Below are positions 47,527-61,300 of a stretch of DNA of 64,000 nt, in pieces. The stretch covers positions 42,452,037-42,516,036 of the forward strand of contig OU015525.1 in the NCBI GenBank assembly GCA_907165065.1, read 5' to 3'. A program made the translations under genes and the position numbers. The number at the start of each line of letters is the position of its first letter. The stretch's first letter is position 1. The notes below the pieces were generated by a model. That model saw only the letters and a program-made list of their open reading frames with translations, ran no database searches and was not told the DNA's origin. The stretch is from Caprimulgus europaeus. Its lineage: Eukaryota; Chordata; Aves; Caprimulgiformes; Caprimulgidae.

Positions 47527-48144
47527 CAACCTTAGATTATATCAAAGGACATTGTTAACTAAGGTAAGATGGGAGCCTTTCAATTAAAGGGTGATTTGTT
47601 GGAAAATCTGGAGGATTTTAATCTAATGTGCATGCCCACATATAAAATTAGACCTCACTCAGCCTGATTTGGGCATCCCTGTAAATTGCCTTGATTCAGG
47701 CAATTTTGATCACAACTACAGATGCAAACACAACATATAACAAGAAAACATTAATGCAAAAAAAAATTACTGTGGAGATAAAAAATTTCACTATGGATTT
47801 AGAAACCTCTTAGGAGCTGGGGAAAAGAGCAAAACTCACCTGTGTTCTCTGCTAGTACTTAGATATGCACCAAGTTGCATTATTTGATGTCTGTGGAAAA
47901 AGAGACACTATTAATCAAATTGCTAAAACTTGCCATTTATCACTTAGTTCATTAGATCTATTTGAGATATTCTGGGATACTCACTGTTTGGAATATTTTG
48001 GACCAATATTTTTTTTTTTCCATTATCTTTACATTAATGTTTTACATATTGGGAGGCCTGTAGCACGCCATTTTTTTCCGCTAGACTTAATAGAACACCT
48101 TTTTCAGCCTTGTGCAGTCCTGTTCTTGAGACCTCTTCTCAGTG
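47527..48144. other. Unique AT-rich DNA, no gene seen
   Basis: Nothing was recognised beyond the right target duplication at 47527-47531. Confidence 0.45.
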
Positions 48145-48240
48145 TTATTCTCTGAACTCTTCTGAGTTCAATTCATACTTTTATTGAAGTGGGATGTCCG
48201 AAACTTGACTATCAATGTGCAGATCTGCAGTTTAATCTCC
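48145..48240 (-). mobile_element. Possible very old CR1-like relic
   Basis: The plus-strand text TTATTCTCTGAACTCTTCTG, then TTTATTGAAGTGGGATGTCC and GAAACTTGAC, parallels a CR1 ORF2 segment. That segment usually reads TTCTCTGAAC...TTGAAGTGAGGTGCCCAGAACTGGAC. Similarity is patchy and from memory. Confidence 0.4.
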
Positions 48241-51200
48241 TCGACCTGTAGAACACTCTAAGCCAGATGCTGCTTCAGTCTTGCAGCTTTAATGTGTAAT
48301 GTGGAATAGCCAGGCCCTCAAGTCCTCTTGCTGTGTATACAGTTCATGAAATGATGGGAACACAGAATGTAAACTATCATGGCTAGAATGCTCTTTCATG
48401 TTCTGTAAGAATTACTAAATGGCAGAAAAGGAACATAATATACACTTGAAAGAAACTGTCATCATGAAGTTGCCATATGCCTTTTTGTGCAGCAAAGTCT
48501 GCCAAAAACATTAGAGCATTTGATGTCATGGAAACAGCTAAAATAAATGAAAGTGAAAAACAGAAGCACAAAAATAAGAAGATGCTGCATAGAAATTTCA
48601 TATTCCAGTCCACAAGTAGCCTCAAAAATCAAAGTGTATCAAACACCTCATATAGCAAGCCCCTTTAATGCCTTGTAGAAGAGGACAGTAAGATCGCGCT
48701 AATCCCCTCACAGAACTGTTTTGTTCTCCAAACATAGGGTCCACTTGTGTGTTCATAAAAAGGAAATTTGTAGTAAAAGGACCTTACTTCAGCCTAAGCC
48801 TAGGAATCCAATATCCGAGCATGGTGTATTTCTGTAAGCAGCGATTTAGAGATGGACATCATTCTGCTTAATAACCAAGTAAAATAAGAATATTCTGGAG
48901 TGGTAGTCACCTCTCAAACTGTAAAAACTTACTTGTTTGTCTTGGACAATATGAGTTCCTAAGGTTAATAATAATAATAACCCTAAGATTATGGTCTTAA
49001 AGATGGACACTAGCTAATGAGTACATCTAATTTGGACTAGAAGACCCATCAGATTTCAGGGAGTATGGCAGTCCTGCAGAGCTGTGCAGTTGTGCAGCCC
49101 TTTCTACATCAAGAACCTAACGTTTAGTGCGCCATGCTGGCTCCTGCCAATGAAGTTGTGAAAAAGGACATTAGATCCCCTTAGCTTCATTAGGAAATCT
49201 ACACCTCTTCTGAGGCTAGCTACTCTGTTGACTAATTAGATGTTTCTTACTAGTTATGTGGGGTTTGATTTTTATTTTAGAGCAAAATAAAACAAAAAAA
49301 GTGACATGTTCAAAGGAAAAACTGTTTAAAAATGCCTTTTTTAGGAATTTGCTTCATAATTTGAAACCACAAACAAATCAAAGCAATTTCAAAACATTCT
49401 TATTTGCACCATTCAACACAGAACAAACCCTTAAAAAAACAAAGCTCAATGGGGACAGCAATTCTACACACCTGTAAAAATCTGCAGTGAACTTCATTTA
49501 GCTTCATGTGCTCATTGGATCTCGGTGTATTGCATTCAGATTGAGACAAAAGAAAATAAATGGAACCCATTCTTTCCTCAGTTTTCTATCATCTGTTGCA
49601 ACCTCATGCATTGACTGTGTGCACTCTGTCATTGTCCATCCTTATCACTTTGCATGTGGACTGATGGAGTGTTTCTACAGTTGCCTCCCAGTACACTATT
49701 AATCCAGGATAAGAACAGCCAGATGCAATGTCCCTCATGTCAAGTGATTGATAGTGGCATTTGTTTACCGTATTACTGAGCACTTTTTAATATCTTACAG
49801 TTTGATTTTCTGTGATTTTTTAATGTCCTCTACTGATTTTTTAATTAATACTTTTGTTTACTCTCCTCTATGTGTCTTGTGCAGAGGAAAATAAACAATA
49901 ATGGAGACTCAGGGTTTCAGTGAGCTTTGAGGAAGGTTAGCCTCAGATATAGAATATCAGAGAAACTCACTCTGAGGGCTTTCAGACTTACTCCATTTAT
50001 GTCTTGTTCACAGTCTCTTTTCTATACCAAATGTGATGGAAATTAAGTTTGCCTTCTTTGGAATGCACTGTGATGTAAAAGACTGTATACAACTGGTAAA
50101 GCAGATATGGTGATCTATGGAAATCTGTTTGTATGAAGCACCTATCCATACTACATGTGATTCAGGATTGAAAACAAGAAGAGTCCTGGAATTAGGTAAG
50201 TGAGTTTTTGTAGAAGTGCATTGTAAAACTTGTCCTTGGCACAAGGCAGCGTGAGACTTACCTTTTAAAATTTTATTTTACAGCGTGTGGTACCCCCTCC
50301 ATCTTTCACATATCTGTTTTTTTTCCCTTCTGTTTATAAAATAAGAAAGCATTCATGGCATTACTCATGCCCAAGCACAATGTTGTTTACTCATTGCTAA
50401 CAGGTTCTACTTCTTTTTCAGTTGGATAATTTATACTAAAAATAAATAACCCTTTTGTACTGAAAACATTACCCAGGAAACTGTCAGCTGCTAAAAAAAC
50501 TGTTATTCTTTAGCAGGAAACAAAAGTCTATAACTACTTACTGTTAGTTGGGACATGTTTGGTTTTGGTGTGTTGTTGGTTTGGGATATTTTTTTGCTTC
50601 TTGCAACTTTTATTTTCCTGCTGAAAAATTTTTAATCTCTCATGTCCGACTATTTTCCATAAACCTATCTTTTTAACATAAAATCTTATACTTTAGGAAA
50701 ACCTATAACTCTTCTATTTACATATTTCCAAATAATGCTGTCTTCAAGTGAAGTGTTTCTTTTTCTAGAATATTCAAATTTCCCAAAAGAAGCAACACTC
50801 AGCTCTGTTAGTTTGATAATTGCACAGATCTAGCAACTAGTACTGATATTAAAAAGTGGATTCACAATTTTAAGGTAAGCTTTTGCCAAGTACAGAATGA
50901 CCTTCACAAAAGGATCAGCTTGTGGATGTATGGAATGGTTAGTAAGAAAGCAACTAAAATGTAAAGTTAAAATATTTGCTTGAGGTCCAATTCTTTCTGA
51001 AATATATTTGCTTCAACTCAGAAAATGTCATTCTGATACTGTAGATCCTTAGACTGAGACCTTCCTTGTACTGAAGTTAACAAAACAACTGTAGCTGGCA
51101 TCAGAAGAAAACAAAATTTCCTGTTCTTGTCAGTGCAAAGACCTCAAATGTCAAGTTGTTTGGGTATCAGAAAAAGAGAAACATTAATTGTACAGGATCT

Positions 51201-54200
51201 AAGATCTTGCCAACATGAATGTTTCAGACTTGAATTCTCATGGGATGTGTAATTCATATCTTATGTTAAAGCTGTAAAACTATATTGACCTCAAAGAACT
51301 GAATAACTGTCTCAGAGAATTGAGTCCATAAGTATTGAATTGATAGGTGTGCCCCAGTAAACCATAGTTACCTGAGAAAGAAGGAAAGTTTGCATTTCTT
51401 CATTGATGTGCATTTGCAAAAGCAAATCTGCTTGGTGAGAGAGCTATCTGCCTAAATTGTACCAAAGTGTGAACCAGACTGAACAGACACTCTTCCAAAA
51501 GAGATATTCAGTCAAAGATTAATAATGTGTTGGGCTGTGCAATTTCAAATTACTTCCATAAACTACACTGTGATTAGAGGAGAGCTCCACTGGGGAAGAC
51601 AATGACATACTCTTCTCAGTGGTGCCCAACCTGTTGCAAATTCAAGCCACAGATCTGCTATCCCTGTGTGAGATGTCCTTCTGCTTCTTCTGCCTTTGGG
51701 ACCTGCTCTCCTGAGTGTGTGCTGTGGTAAACATGACCCTGGATTCATGTGGTGTGGTAGGGTTGCTCTGGAAGAGGAGTTGAGCGAGCTTCTTTGGCAT
51801 CCAAATGGGAGGTCTGGACACTATGTATGACATTCATTATTTTGTAGAGGAATGTCTTACTTTACCTTTTTAAATGTGCTGAATCCCTCTCTTTTGCCAG
51901 CCTATTTCCTCTGAATGGGTTCAGCAGCTGAAAATCCTCAGCCTGGGGAGAAATGCTTTGGTTAGGTCAGCTGCACAGTCAGAGGCACTGTATCATTTCT
52001 GTCTTTTGCCCCTGGCTAACTTGGCTTAGTTCAGTCTATTTGTCAAGATTCATGGGCAAATGTGCTCACAAACTGTGAGACAGTCTTGAACAGCGCCAAA
52101 GTACCTTTGAGATTTGGTTTCATGGCCAAGTGCAGTCATATCAATGTACTTTAGAAGATTTACACCCTTCCATTTTAGAGCCTTGCTGGTGACAAACAGA
52201 AAGAATGCTTCCTTTTCTCCATCTGTTATCTGTGAGCAGCAGGGGACAGAAACTGTGTCTACTTATGTGTAGGTACAGCAACTTGAAACAGAGCCACAGT
52301 GTCCTCTGAAGCACAGCACTGGGATGTCATCAGATTCCCTGTTAATGTTGCAAGTTCTTATTAGGAAGTAACCTGGTTTATGCTGATATTTTGCAAATCC
52401 CACTGCAACAGTGTGTATTTTTAGTAACTGTCTGCAAGATAATAGTAATGATAGTTTTGATAAACACAAATTTTTAATCTAAAAGACAATTGGCAAACGA
52501 TTGAAAAATCTTGAAATTCTGTACACTTGCCTGAGAGCTTTGACGTTGATCACGTTGCAAAAAATAATGTATTCTTGGTTTCTTGAGGCTAAGGGAGAGG
52601 TAAGGATTTTGTCTTTTTCCCCAAAGAACAGTATTTTACCAGGTAATTTACACTTTTGCCTCAAAGTAAGTCTCATAAAAATACCTGTATGATGAAAGGA
52701 GCATGTATCCATGGTGACCAGCAATTTACCATCTTTTGTTCTCAGTTCTCACTTCACAGAAAGTAAAATAATGACTCATTATTTTGCCTAATGGCTATTT
52801 TTTTAACAAGACAGGATAAACTACAAAATGGCAGAACTAAGTTATAATTTAGTTGCTAGAAGTATTAGCTAAACTCCTCTCTGGCAAACCACCATCTTCA
52901 ATGGAAACACCCTAACGATAACATAATTTCATTCTAAATAATTACAAGATATTGTAAGATGTTGTATAGGGAGAGATAAGTTTCCCACATCTTTATTTGA
53001 AAACAGTCAAGACTGACTATTAGAATTGCCCCAGAATCAAGAAATACTTACATGAACATCTGCAGTTTCCTCCCTTTTGCTGCAGAGGTGGTTGCAAATT
53101 CTACTAATGGCAGAGCTGAATTCTTCTTTCAAGTTCATGTTGATACTACCATCCTATTCAAATGGTAGTCATGCAAAGACTGTTTTACACTTCAGGTTTT
53201 CTTTGTGTGGGAATAACAAGTTCTCATTTTCTTACTATAGTTTTTGTCTATATTTTTAACTCACACATACTTTTAAAAGACGTAGGAGATGTCCAGCAGC
53301 TGAAACTTGGATGGCTTTCCTCCATGTTGTATTAAAGTGTAAATAGAACTCCTTAGGTAAGATTAGTGAAATAAAAGGAGAAAAAGGAAAACCCTTTTTT
53401 GCTGGAAAAAATTGTCAGGGACTGAAAGAACTTGCCACTTAAGCCTTCGCACAAACACTGAAGCCTTCTGATTTACATGTTATGGTTGGACTGCAGTATA
53501 TTCAGGAGTTAATCTGTCCTGAACCTTGAGGAAAGAATTGTCTCAACAGGATATACTGTGTGGACTTGTATGAATTGTTCACTTGTCCACCTCTCCTACT
53601 AAAGAGGTTTGTCCTCCAGTTTCTATCTAGAAACTCCAGCTCAAGCTATTTTCTAGGTAGCCACTTCCCAGTGGCTAATAGCAGTAGATGAAGACAGGTT
53701 ACTGGGCTGAATGGACCTTTGCCCTGATCCAAATCCAGCTGCTCTTGAATATTTCAATCCTTAAATAGTCAGTTATGCATATGAACATAACTTCAGCAAA
53801 TCAGTGGAAATGAGTTATTCTGCAGAATTATATACTCATGTTAATAATTTATTCATTAATCAAATTAATATTTAACTATTGGTTCATAGCGTTACTTTTT
53901 AAAGGAGCTGATGGTAGTTGTAAAGTTTATGTACTTTTAAAGAAGAGAAAACTTCTACCTTTTACATTTTTCAGTCACAAGATGACCCCTGGACTTCTGG
54001 TGTGCTGTTACTGTCAAGAGATGTTAGGTTTGCAGGAGGCTTGCTGCACTTGGCCTGGAAAAGGAGAAGAACAAGGGGGAGAAAAGGACAAGGACATGGA
54101 AAAAGAGAAGGTTTGGTGAGGACAGAGTTGTTGCTTTAACAACTCTAAAAAACATTTGGCTTTAAGAGATATAATGATCTTTTGTGACATTTAAAGTATT

Positions 54201-54445
54201 TTATGTGCTTCCTGTCACCTGTAACATTGTATTTGTGCTCTGTACCCACAGTACTGCTTTGACTGTGGATGTCTTGCCCTTACGCATAGGAGCAAATTTT
54301 AATATAATTCTTTGTGTAAATTACTGCATAATCTTAACTCCTGCATACAACTGAGAATAAGATATAGCTTAGAATTTGAAAGAAGAAAATATTTTATACC
54401 ACAACATTGAAGAATTCTGAAAAAGAGAACTTAGAACAGGTAACT

Positions 54446-54465
54446 TTATTATTATTATTATTATT
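54446..54465. repeat. (TTA)n short microsatellite
   Basis: About six to seven TTA units. Confidence 0.9.
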
Positions 54466-57400
54466 CTTACAAAAAAATAAATCAGTGTTGATAGCAGTTG
54501 ATGAGATTTTGTCACTTTTGTATCAGTGGATGTAGAGAAAACAAGGATGTGGGGTATACCTTTTGCTATTCTTTTCTTCTAGCATTACAGAAGATGCTAT
54601 AGGGGAATAGAACAGCTGTCAACAGCACCTAAAATATCCATTTATTTGATTTATTAATCTAGATTTTAAAGAAGCTTTTCTGTAAACTGAAAAGGAAAAA
54701 AGTGAGGAACAAATACTGCTGCCTTTGACAGACACAAGAAATAGGTCTGTGCATTTGAGTGCTTAGTCTTGCAGCTTTGCAGTCTGACCACTTCAATATA
54801 ATCAGTCTTCTAAGTACAAAATGTAGACCACTGTCAAGCAAAGATTGTTAAGTCTGCACTGCCTGGCTAGTGACTCAGAGTTTAATGTCTGCTTTTAGAT
54901 AAAAGGGGCTGTTAGTAAATGACAAATTTGTCACCACACATAGGCATAGGTTTCTAGCAAGCTATACTTGTAAATATAGCCCTTTCAAATTGCTTTTCAA
55001 ATAAAATGAGTGCTTTTTAAATCTCCAAAACCAAGATAAAAAGGAGTATGGATCTGCAGAAAGCCATACACCAGCCTTTTAGTGTAGGATCTCCCTGTCT
55101 GCACTTAGCTTACTTTTTTCAGCCTTTTGTTATGGGACACTTCAGTCTGGTTTTGATTACAAGTAATTTACTTGCCTGCTCATTCCATCTGTGCAGTAAA
55201 TGAATAGTCCTCTTAAGCTTTTCATTTGCTCTACAGCAAAGTATTTTTCAGATACTCTCATTTCCTCCCAGTAACTCTCAAATCCTTTCAGTGGAGAAGA
55301 TGTGATACTGGAGATGCCTAGATAGGCAGCCTGGTAACAATGGTTCTTTAGACTTTCAACTCTTTCTTCGTAAATTGATACACTCTGCTGTCATTACATG
55401 TTATTTTATAAAAAATCATTTGTCACAATTGTGTTTCTTGGGAATTACTTACAGCTGGATTTTACTCAAAGCAGATGAAAAGCAAGGAAACTAAAGCTTT
55501 GCTTGAATGTTCTTTGTAGTGCCTATAAGTTGTTTCACAGGCTGTAAATTACCAATACCATTATGTAGCCACATGGGAAACTAAACCCTTCTTACCTACC
55601 ATATGCCCTTAGAGAACAATTGCTCAGCAATAAACAGTGGATAGTAAATAGTTAAGATGGAAACCTAAAGAACAAAAAGGAGTTTAAAAGTCAACCTGTT
55701 CTATGGATAAAAGTGAAGGCTATCTTCTCCTTTCAGGCTACGGTGCTGTGATGGGGACTAAATCCAAGAGACCTTTATACAAAGTGTCACTACATCAGTT
55801 TGGTTTGCTCTTTTTCAGACACGCAATATGGCCAGAGTCCAAATAGCAGCACTCAGAAGTGCGGTCACTGGAGGAAATTCACCTTCTGCACCCTTACCTG
55901 CACACTGATCCATTGGCTTGGGATTTTAGTGATGCCAGAGCTATCTCCAGGGTGATTTGGTTGACACTTTAAACAGTGTACTCATCTTTCCTTTCCCTCC
56001 TCATGGTCTCAGAGGGAAATCAAAAACCTGCAACATGTGGGTCTTAATAAAGTCACTGGAAGACTTTTCTGCAAATAAGTTGACAATGAAAAAAAAAAAA
56101 ATGAAGCCTTTTGTCTGCGAGGATGGTGAAAATATTGTTATGCCTATAGTGAATGAACGGCATATTTTTGTTCTCGGGCCTCAGAATCAGAATAATACAA
56201 CAGTGACTCATTTTTTAGTACAACAGCTTGGTAGATCTGGCCTTCCTATCATTGAAACAAAGTACTGTTTTGTCATCTGATTAAGTCCAAAAAATGAAAA
56301 ATGCTTGCCAGAAAGGTATATTAGTTTATTATACCAAATGTCAGAGCTTTGGGAGTGTGGAAATATGTCTCTCTTTAATAAATGAGCTGAGCTTGATACT
56401 GAAGAATTGCTCTGAGTCCTGTGGGAAGGCCAGTAGCACATGTATGCTAGTACAAAGATGCTGAATTTTGCCTTCAACTTCAACATATTAATTGTTTGAG
56501 TGTTTTGTCTGAAGAGCATCATATCTGTAGCTAGGTGAGAGTAGTATCCTGGTACTCCTTTGCGACTAGAAAAGACTGGTTGTCTGGACTTTCTCCAAAC
56601 AGTTTTCTTAAGGAGTCAGTAAGTCAGGTTGGCTTGGTAAGACTTACAGCCAATCTAGTGTTGGGAGGCCTCATACATTAAAACCAGTCAATACCCTTTA
56701 CAGCTGCTGTTTTTAAGCTGAAATATTTAATTGACATTTTCCTGGAGGTCCTGAATTCTCAGCTATCTCACTGGGTACCCATCACCAGAGCAGGCTTTCC
56801 TCTGAACGTAGACACTGATGTTCTATAGGGATCACCTGATTTTCTGTATCTAAGCTTTTCAGAATAAAGTAGCTGCGATTTTTTTAGATATGTCATGAAT
56901 ATAACAACATTATTTACTATAATGGTCCATATTTATCTATGACTACATTTATATGTATTTCTATTCTATTTATCTTTCAGTTTTCAATCTTTATAATTAC
57001 ATTCTTCCTCTGTATCAAAAATTATGTTTAAAGGGACTTCCTGTGAAATAAAAGACCTCAGAGTGACTGAGGCTTTCACACACTTTCTCAGACATTGGCT
57101 TTGGTGGGGAACAACCAGTATAAATAGATTTTTCAATATAACTTGCAGGAACAGGTTGTAATACATAGTTTGAGGAAAAAAGAATTCTACAAATAGCAGC
57201 CGAAGTAGTTCACAGGCTGAAATTAAAGCTTCTGGTGAAAAGCAACACCAAGTGCAGTGCTGAGATCTCTTGCACTCTCCTCAGCTAGTGTGGAAATAAC
57301 TGTGAAGCTCTCATCTCAGGACTCAGAGTGCAGACATTGAACCATCCATTGCTCTCATTAATTCCACCAGAGTACCCACCTGTCACAGACTACTGTAATG

Positions 57401-57777
57401 ATGCACAGCACACTGCCACACCATGTCCTGCTCCACAGGTCAACAAAGTCACTGGTTGCAGGTGCTGATTTGGCATGTCCTTATTCTTCATTAATTAAAA
57501 AAAATCCAGTCATGTTTTCACAAGCAACCAAGTATGTTGCAACTGTTTAATATTATTTCCTAACCTCTGTGCTCTCGTGAAGTAGAAATTCAGGCCAGAG
57601 TTTAGAAGTTTACATTTAATGCCTTTTCTCTCCTTTCATCTGCCTTTGGTTTAAGACCAAATTTATTGAATGTAGTGCCCAGCTTCTGGGACATGTGTGT
57701 CACTGAAGGGAGACTTGTACAGTGCTATTTGAAGTGGCAGTACAGTATAAATTGGTGTAAACTGACCAGGTGGCTGG

Positions 57778-57797
57778 AAAAAAAAAAAAAAAAAAAA
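57778..57797. repeat. Poly(A) run, 20 bases
   Basis: A plain run of 20 A. The upstream sequence was not recognised as a retrocopy. Confidence 0.95.
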
Positions 57798-58051
57798 GTA
57801 TATTTTTCATTTTTTTGAAAGTTCTGGAGTGTTTCTTATTCTGAAACAAGAAATAAAAGTAGATACTTAATTGTTAGGAACCTCAATTTCTTTAGGGGCT
57901 TTGTTGCAAGTGCAGTGATATTAGATAACACCCAAAAGTGAATATGCAAGCAATATTAGACTCTGTAAAGATGGAAATGGGCAATGCTTTCCCAGGAAAA
58001 TAAAACTTTTGTTTATTATATTTCAATATTGATTAGAATACACTGCCAAGA

Positions 58052-58160
58052 TGTGGTGGTTTCACTTGGCTAGCGGCCAAACACAGCTGTTTTCTCACTC
58101 TCCCCCTCCCCCGCCCTAGGGAATAGGGAAGAGAATTGGAGGGCTTAAGGGCAAAAAAAA
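58052..58160 (-). mobile_element. LTR 3'-end fragment
   Basis: TGTGGTGGTTTCACTTGGCTAGCGGCC, then CTGTTTTCTCACTCTCCCCCTCCCCC, is the plus-strand view of an LTR end. On the minus strand it reads GAGTGAGAAAACAGCTGTGTTTGG...GTGAAACCACCACA. The same block order occurs at about 170-270 of this window, so both pieces belong to one LTR family. Only the terminal 100 bp or so is kept here. The inner edge is approximate. Confidence 0.65.
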
Positions 58161-58175
58161 CATTTTTGCAATGAG

Positions 58176-58378
58176 AGAGGACAATCACTTGAGCAGGTTC
58201 CCAGAGAAGCTATAAAACCTTCACCCCTGGAGATGCTCAAACTTGCCCAGAAGTGGTACCAAGCAACTTGGTAGAAGTTGGAAGTCTGATTTAGCTTTAA
58301 AGTTATCTATGTTTTGAGCTGGGTGTTGGACTAGATAGACTTCAGAAGTCCTTTCCAACTTAAATTATTCTATAATCT
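58176..58378 (+). mobile_element. CR1 LINE 3'-end fragment
   Basis: CACTTGAGCAGGTTCCCAGAGAAGCT, then CACCCCTGGAGATGCTCAAACTTGCCC and GTTGGACTAGATAGACTTCAGAAGTCC, ending CCAACTTAAATTATTCTATAATCTT. This is a plus-strand CR1 tail joined on its 5' side to the inverted LTR piece. Confidence 0.9.
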
Positions 58379-61300
58379 TGTAGGGTCTCCTTCAACAAAA
58401 TTTGGATCAAGAATCAAATTAAAAAATACATGGACATTAAACTGTTCTTCTCTTGGACAAAGGATCAGTTTAGTCCTGTACCACTAGTTCTTCCTTATTC
58501 CTTTCAATGCTCTATTTCTTTTTCTTGCTTTTTTCTCTTTCTTTTAGGTATGTCAGATAAGAGATATATTTAGATAAGCATGTGTTCCAGCAGGGATTAG
58601 TAAATCAGATGACAACCGGTAGCAAAGTGAGATTGCTGTAAGTACGTTAAAGAAAACCATCCCTCTTCATTGAACTCTCACTAACTTGAAGCATGAGATG
58701 ATGCCATTTGTGACTTCAATATCAAAAGATATCACTAACTTCATAATATCTTTCAACATTAGCCATCTGAACAATATACCTCTATGGACTTACTAGCTAA
58801 ATTATTGCATATTTTTAGAACATGTTATCTTGTGTATCTGTTGAAACCATTCAATTTTTTTCTCCCTCTTTTTCTCCTGTTACTAATGAGAGAAATTATC
58901 TGTATATTTGACAAAGAATAAACACGATCTTATGTTTCTACTTGTTCTATTCTCAGATCAAGTCTATGTAGATTCACCATACTATAATAACATGTAGCAA
59001 CATATTGAGGCAGTCTGGAAAGAATTGAACTTTAGAGCAAAAGTAATCAATATTTAAATTGCTTTGCATTTCCCACAGCTAGTGGAAAAACAGTTCCTTC
59101 TAAACAGAAATATTTTTTTATTATTATTTTGCTTCCTAGACCTATAATTTACAGTTAATGGCTTCTGATTCATTAACAATGCCTCTGTAATGCATTTAAT
59201 GATTAGGTAGAAAAAAAAAGGTTTTTTATCCTGTTCACCCTTAGCACATGCTTAATTGTACTCGCAAACACATGGTCAATCTTATTGCTGCTGTAATTAT
59301 CACTCCTATGCTAAATTTTGCTACCCAACAGCTGCTATTTGTCTGCATCGATGGTATTTTTGTCAGATTCATCTAAGAACTCTGAAGGGCACTTAAATAC
59401 CCAAACTAGATAATGTGGTATAGATATTTAAGAGATTACCCTCTGAATTAAGGACAGGGATAAGAAAATACATTTTTTAAAAAATTACTGATGCTTTCCA
59501 GGAGAACAGGGCTAGAAACGAGTCCTAATTTTTAAGCTTCTGTGAGAATCTAGGGGTTAAACAAAACACAACCTACAGCTTTATTTGAATAAGCAGAACT
59601 AGAGAAACATCTAAATTAGCTTCAAATTTTACTGTCTATGACTACTTTGTGATTCATGATGTGATTTTTATGAGGATAAGAGCTTAGTGCAGAAAGGCAG
59701 AGATATAAGGGGGCAAAACGAAGGAGTTTTCCCATCTCTGTCAATGACTTGGTTCCTTTTCCTGTTAAAGATGAGATGTTGTTAGAAGCAAGGGTGGCAG
59801 CTGCTGGAAATAAGAGGAGTCTCTTCCTATGGCTGTGTTTAAGCATAAACTCTTTATTTGTCCCTTGTTCATATCTTGCTGCCTTGATTAATTTCTTTGT
59901 CTTGATTTCATGCTTCTGACTCTTCCTCCATTTTTGCATCTTCCTTTTGTTGGTGGCAGTTAATATCTTCTTCAAAATCTCCCTTTGACATTTGCTTTAA
60001 ACACACTGCAGGACTTGTAGGACTTGTGCATTTTGAGTATCTCTAAGAATCTCTAAGAAATGCAGAAAGAAGGAAATGCAAATGAAAGGATGCTAACAGT
60101 CCCTTGTTATCTGGACAATCTATAAAGGATGTGTAAAGAATTGCCCCATAAATTAGGACAGCATGAAATCCAGTAGCACACAAAGTTTTGCTAATTATAA
60201 ATCAGGCAGTTCTTTGATCCTTTGGCTATGTAAGAAAAGACTTAATTACTCTGCAATTTATTTTGTTGTTCTACTTAATTTTAAACCTACTTCCTTTTCT
60301 TCCTAATGCCATACATCTTTTGAACAATTTATCACACCTTGTTGCAAAGTTTGTAGTGGCTTCAGTCTATTCAGTAGAAGGAACAAAGTATCTACACCAT
60401 TTACTTTAATATTACTTAGCAGCTACATTAACAGAGCATGAGAACTTCACTCCGATGTTGTTTTCAGTAGGCTAAAAAGCAGTGTCACCTTAGCCGCTTT
60501 GTTCTGCAACCAAACACTTGGGCATAAAGTTTACTGAAATATCATCGTTCAAATACATCTGACTGTGTAGAGAATGAAATCAATTTTTTTCTTTAATAAG
60601 CTGATCAACTTCTGTGTTAAAACTTGCAAAGTTCTGCAACAAGTTTAGAAGAATATAATAAATTATGGGAATGCTTCATAGAAAATGGAATGCTCCATTT
60701 AGATATTTTTGTATTTCTATGGTACATTTAGGAATATTTGACTTTTTAATGTGTCCATGTTTCCAAAGTTCCTATAGCAGATGAGTAAATGGTGGTAAAT
60801 TGTTCTATTATCTTTTAAAAAACAAAACAAAACAACAAAAAAAAACAATAAAAAACAAAACATGAGGTCCAACTTTTCATAAATGTAATATCTGGAAAAT
60901 TCTGGGGTCCTCTAAGTACAATATTAATTCCCGTACCTAATGATAGGGTGACAGTTCTGTAGGATACCAGAGGATTACATCTATCTGCTCTGAAATTCTG
61001 TTGGACAGGTTATCTTTATAATTTTTCTGGGGTAATTTATTAATAGTGAAATCCACTTCTATGTATCACAGCATAAAACTGAAAACAGAATTTAAAAACC
61101 AAATAAGCCTCTTAACTCTTTTACCTTAAATACTGATTTTCACCCACTCGACACTAGTAAAATAGGTTTCAGTAAAATGCATGAGGGCAGAACCAGGAAT
61201 ATAGGCAGAAATGGAAAACATACTAATTTGCTAACAGCACAGTTGATGATGCTTTTATCAGGAAAGGAGACACTAAAAGTTTAGGGTAAATGTTAAACTC

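Larger units (their letters stand above)
48241..58051. other. Unique AT-rich DNA, no gene seen
   Basis: Almost 10 kb without a recognisable gene or clear transposon. It contains a (TTA)n run at 54446-54465 and A20 at 57778-57797. A 107-codon open frame at 55957-56280 shows no known domain. Confidence 0.45.

Noticed and set aside
46850..47535. Plus-strand frames of 146 and 211 codons as possible retroviral or host genes
   Set aside because: They lie antisense inside a solo LTR with clear TG...CA ends and target duplication, follow its GC-rich tandem array, and show no gag, pol or env motif.
55957..56280. 107-codon plus-strand frame
   Set aside because: The sequence looks mildly protein-like in its second half but matches no family I know. 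It contains a poly-lysine run from an A-tract and has no splice or promoter context.
59622..59975. 117-codon minus-strand frame rich in lysine
   Set aside because: The lysine content follows from local base composition. No domain or conserved motif was seen.
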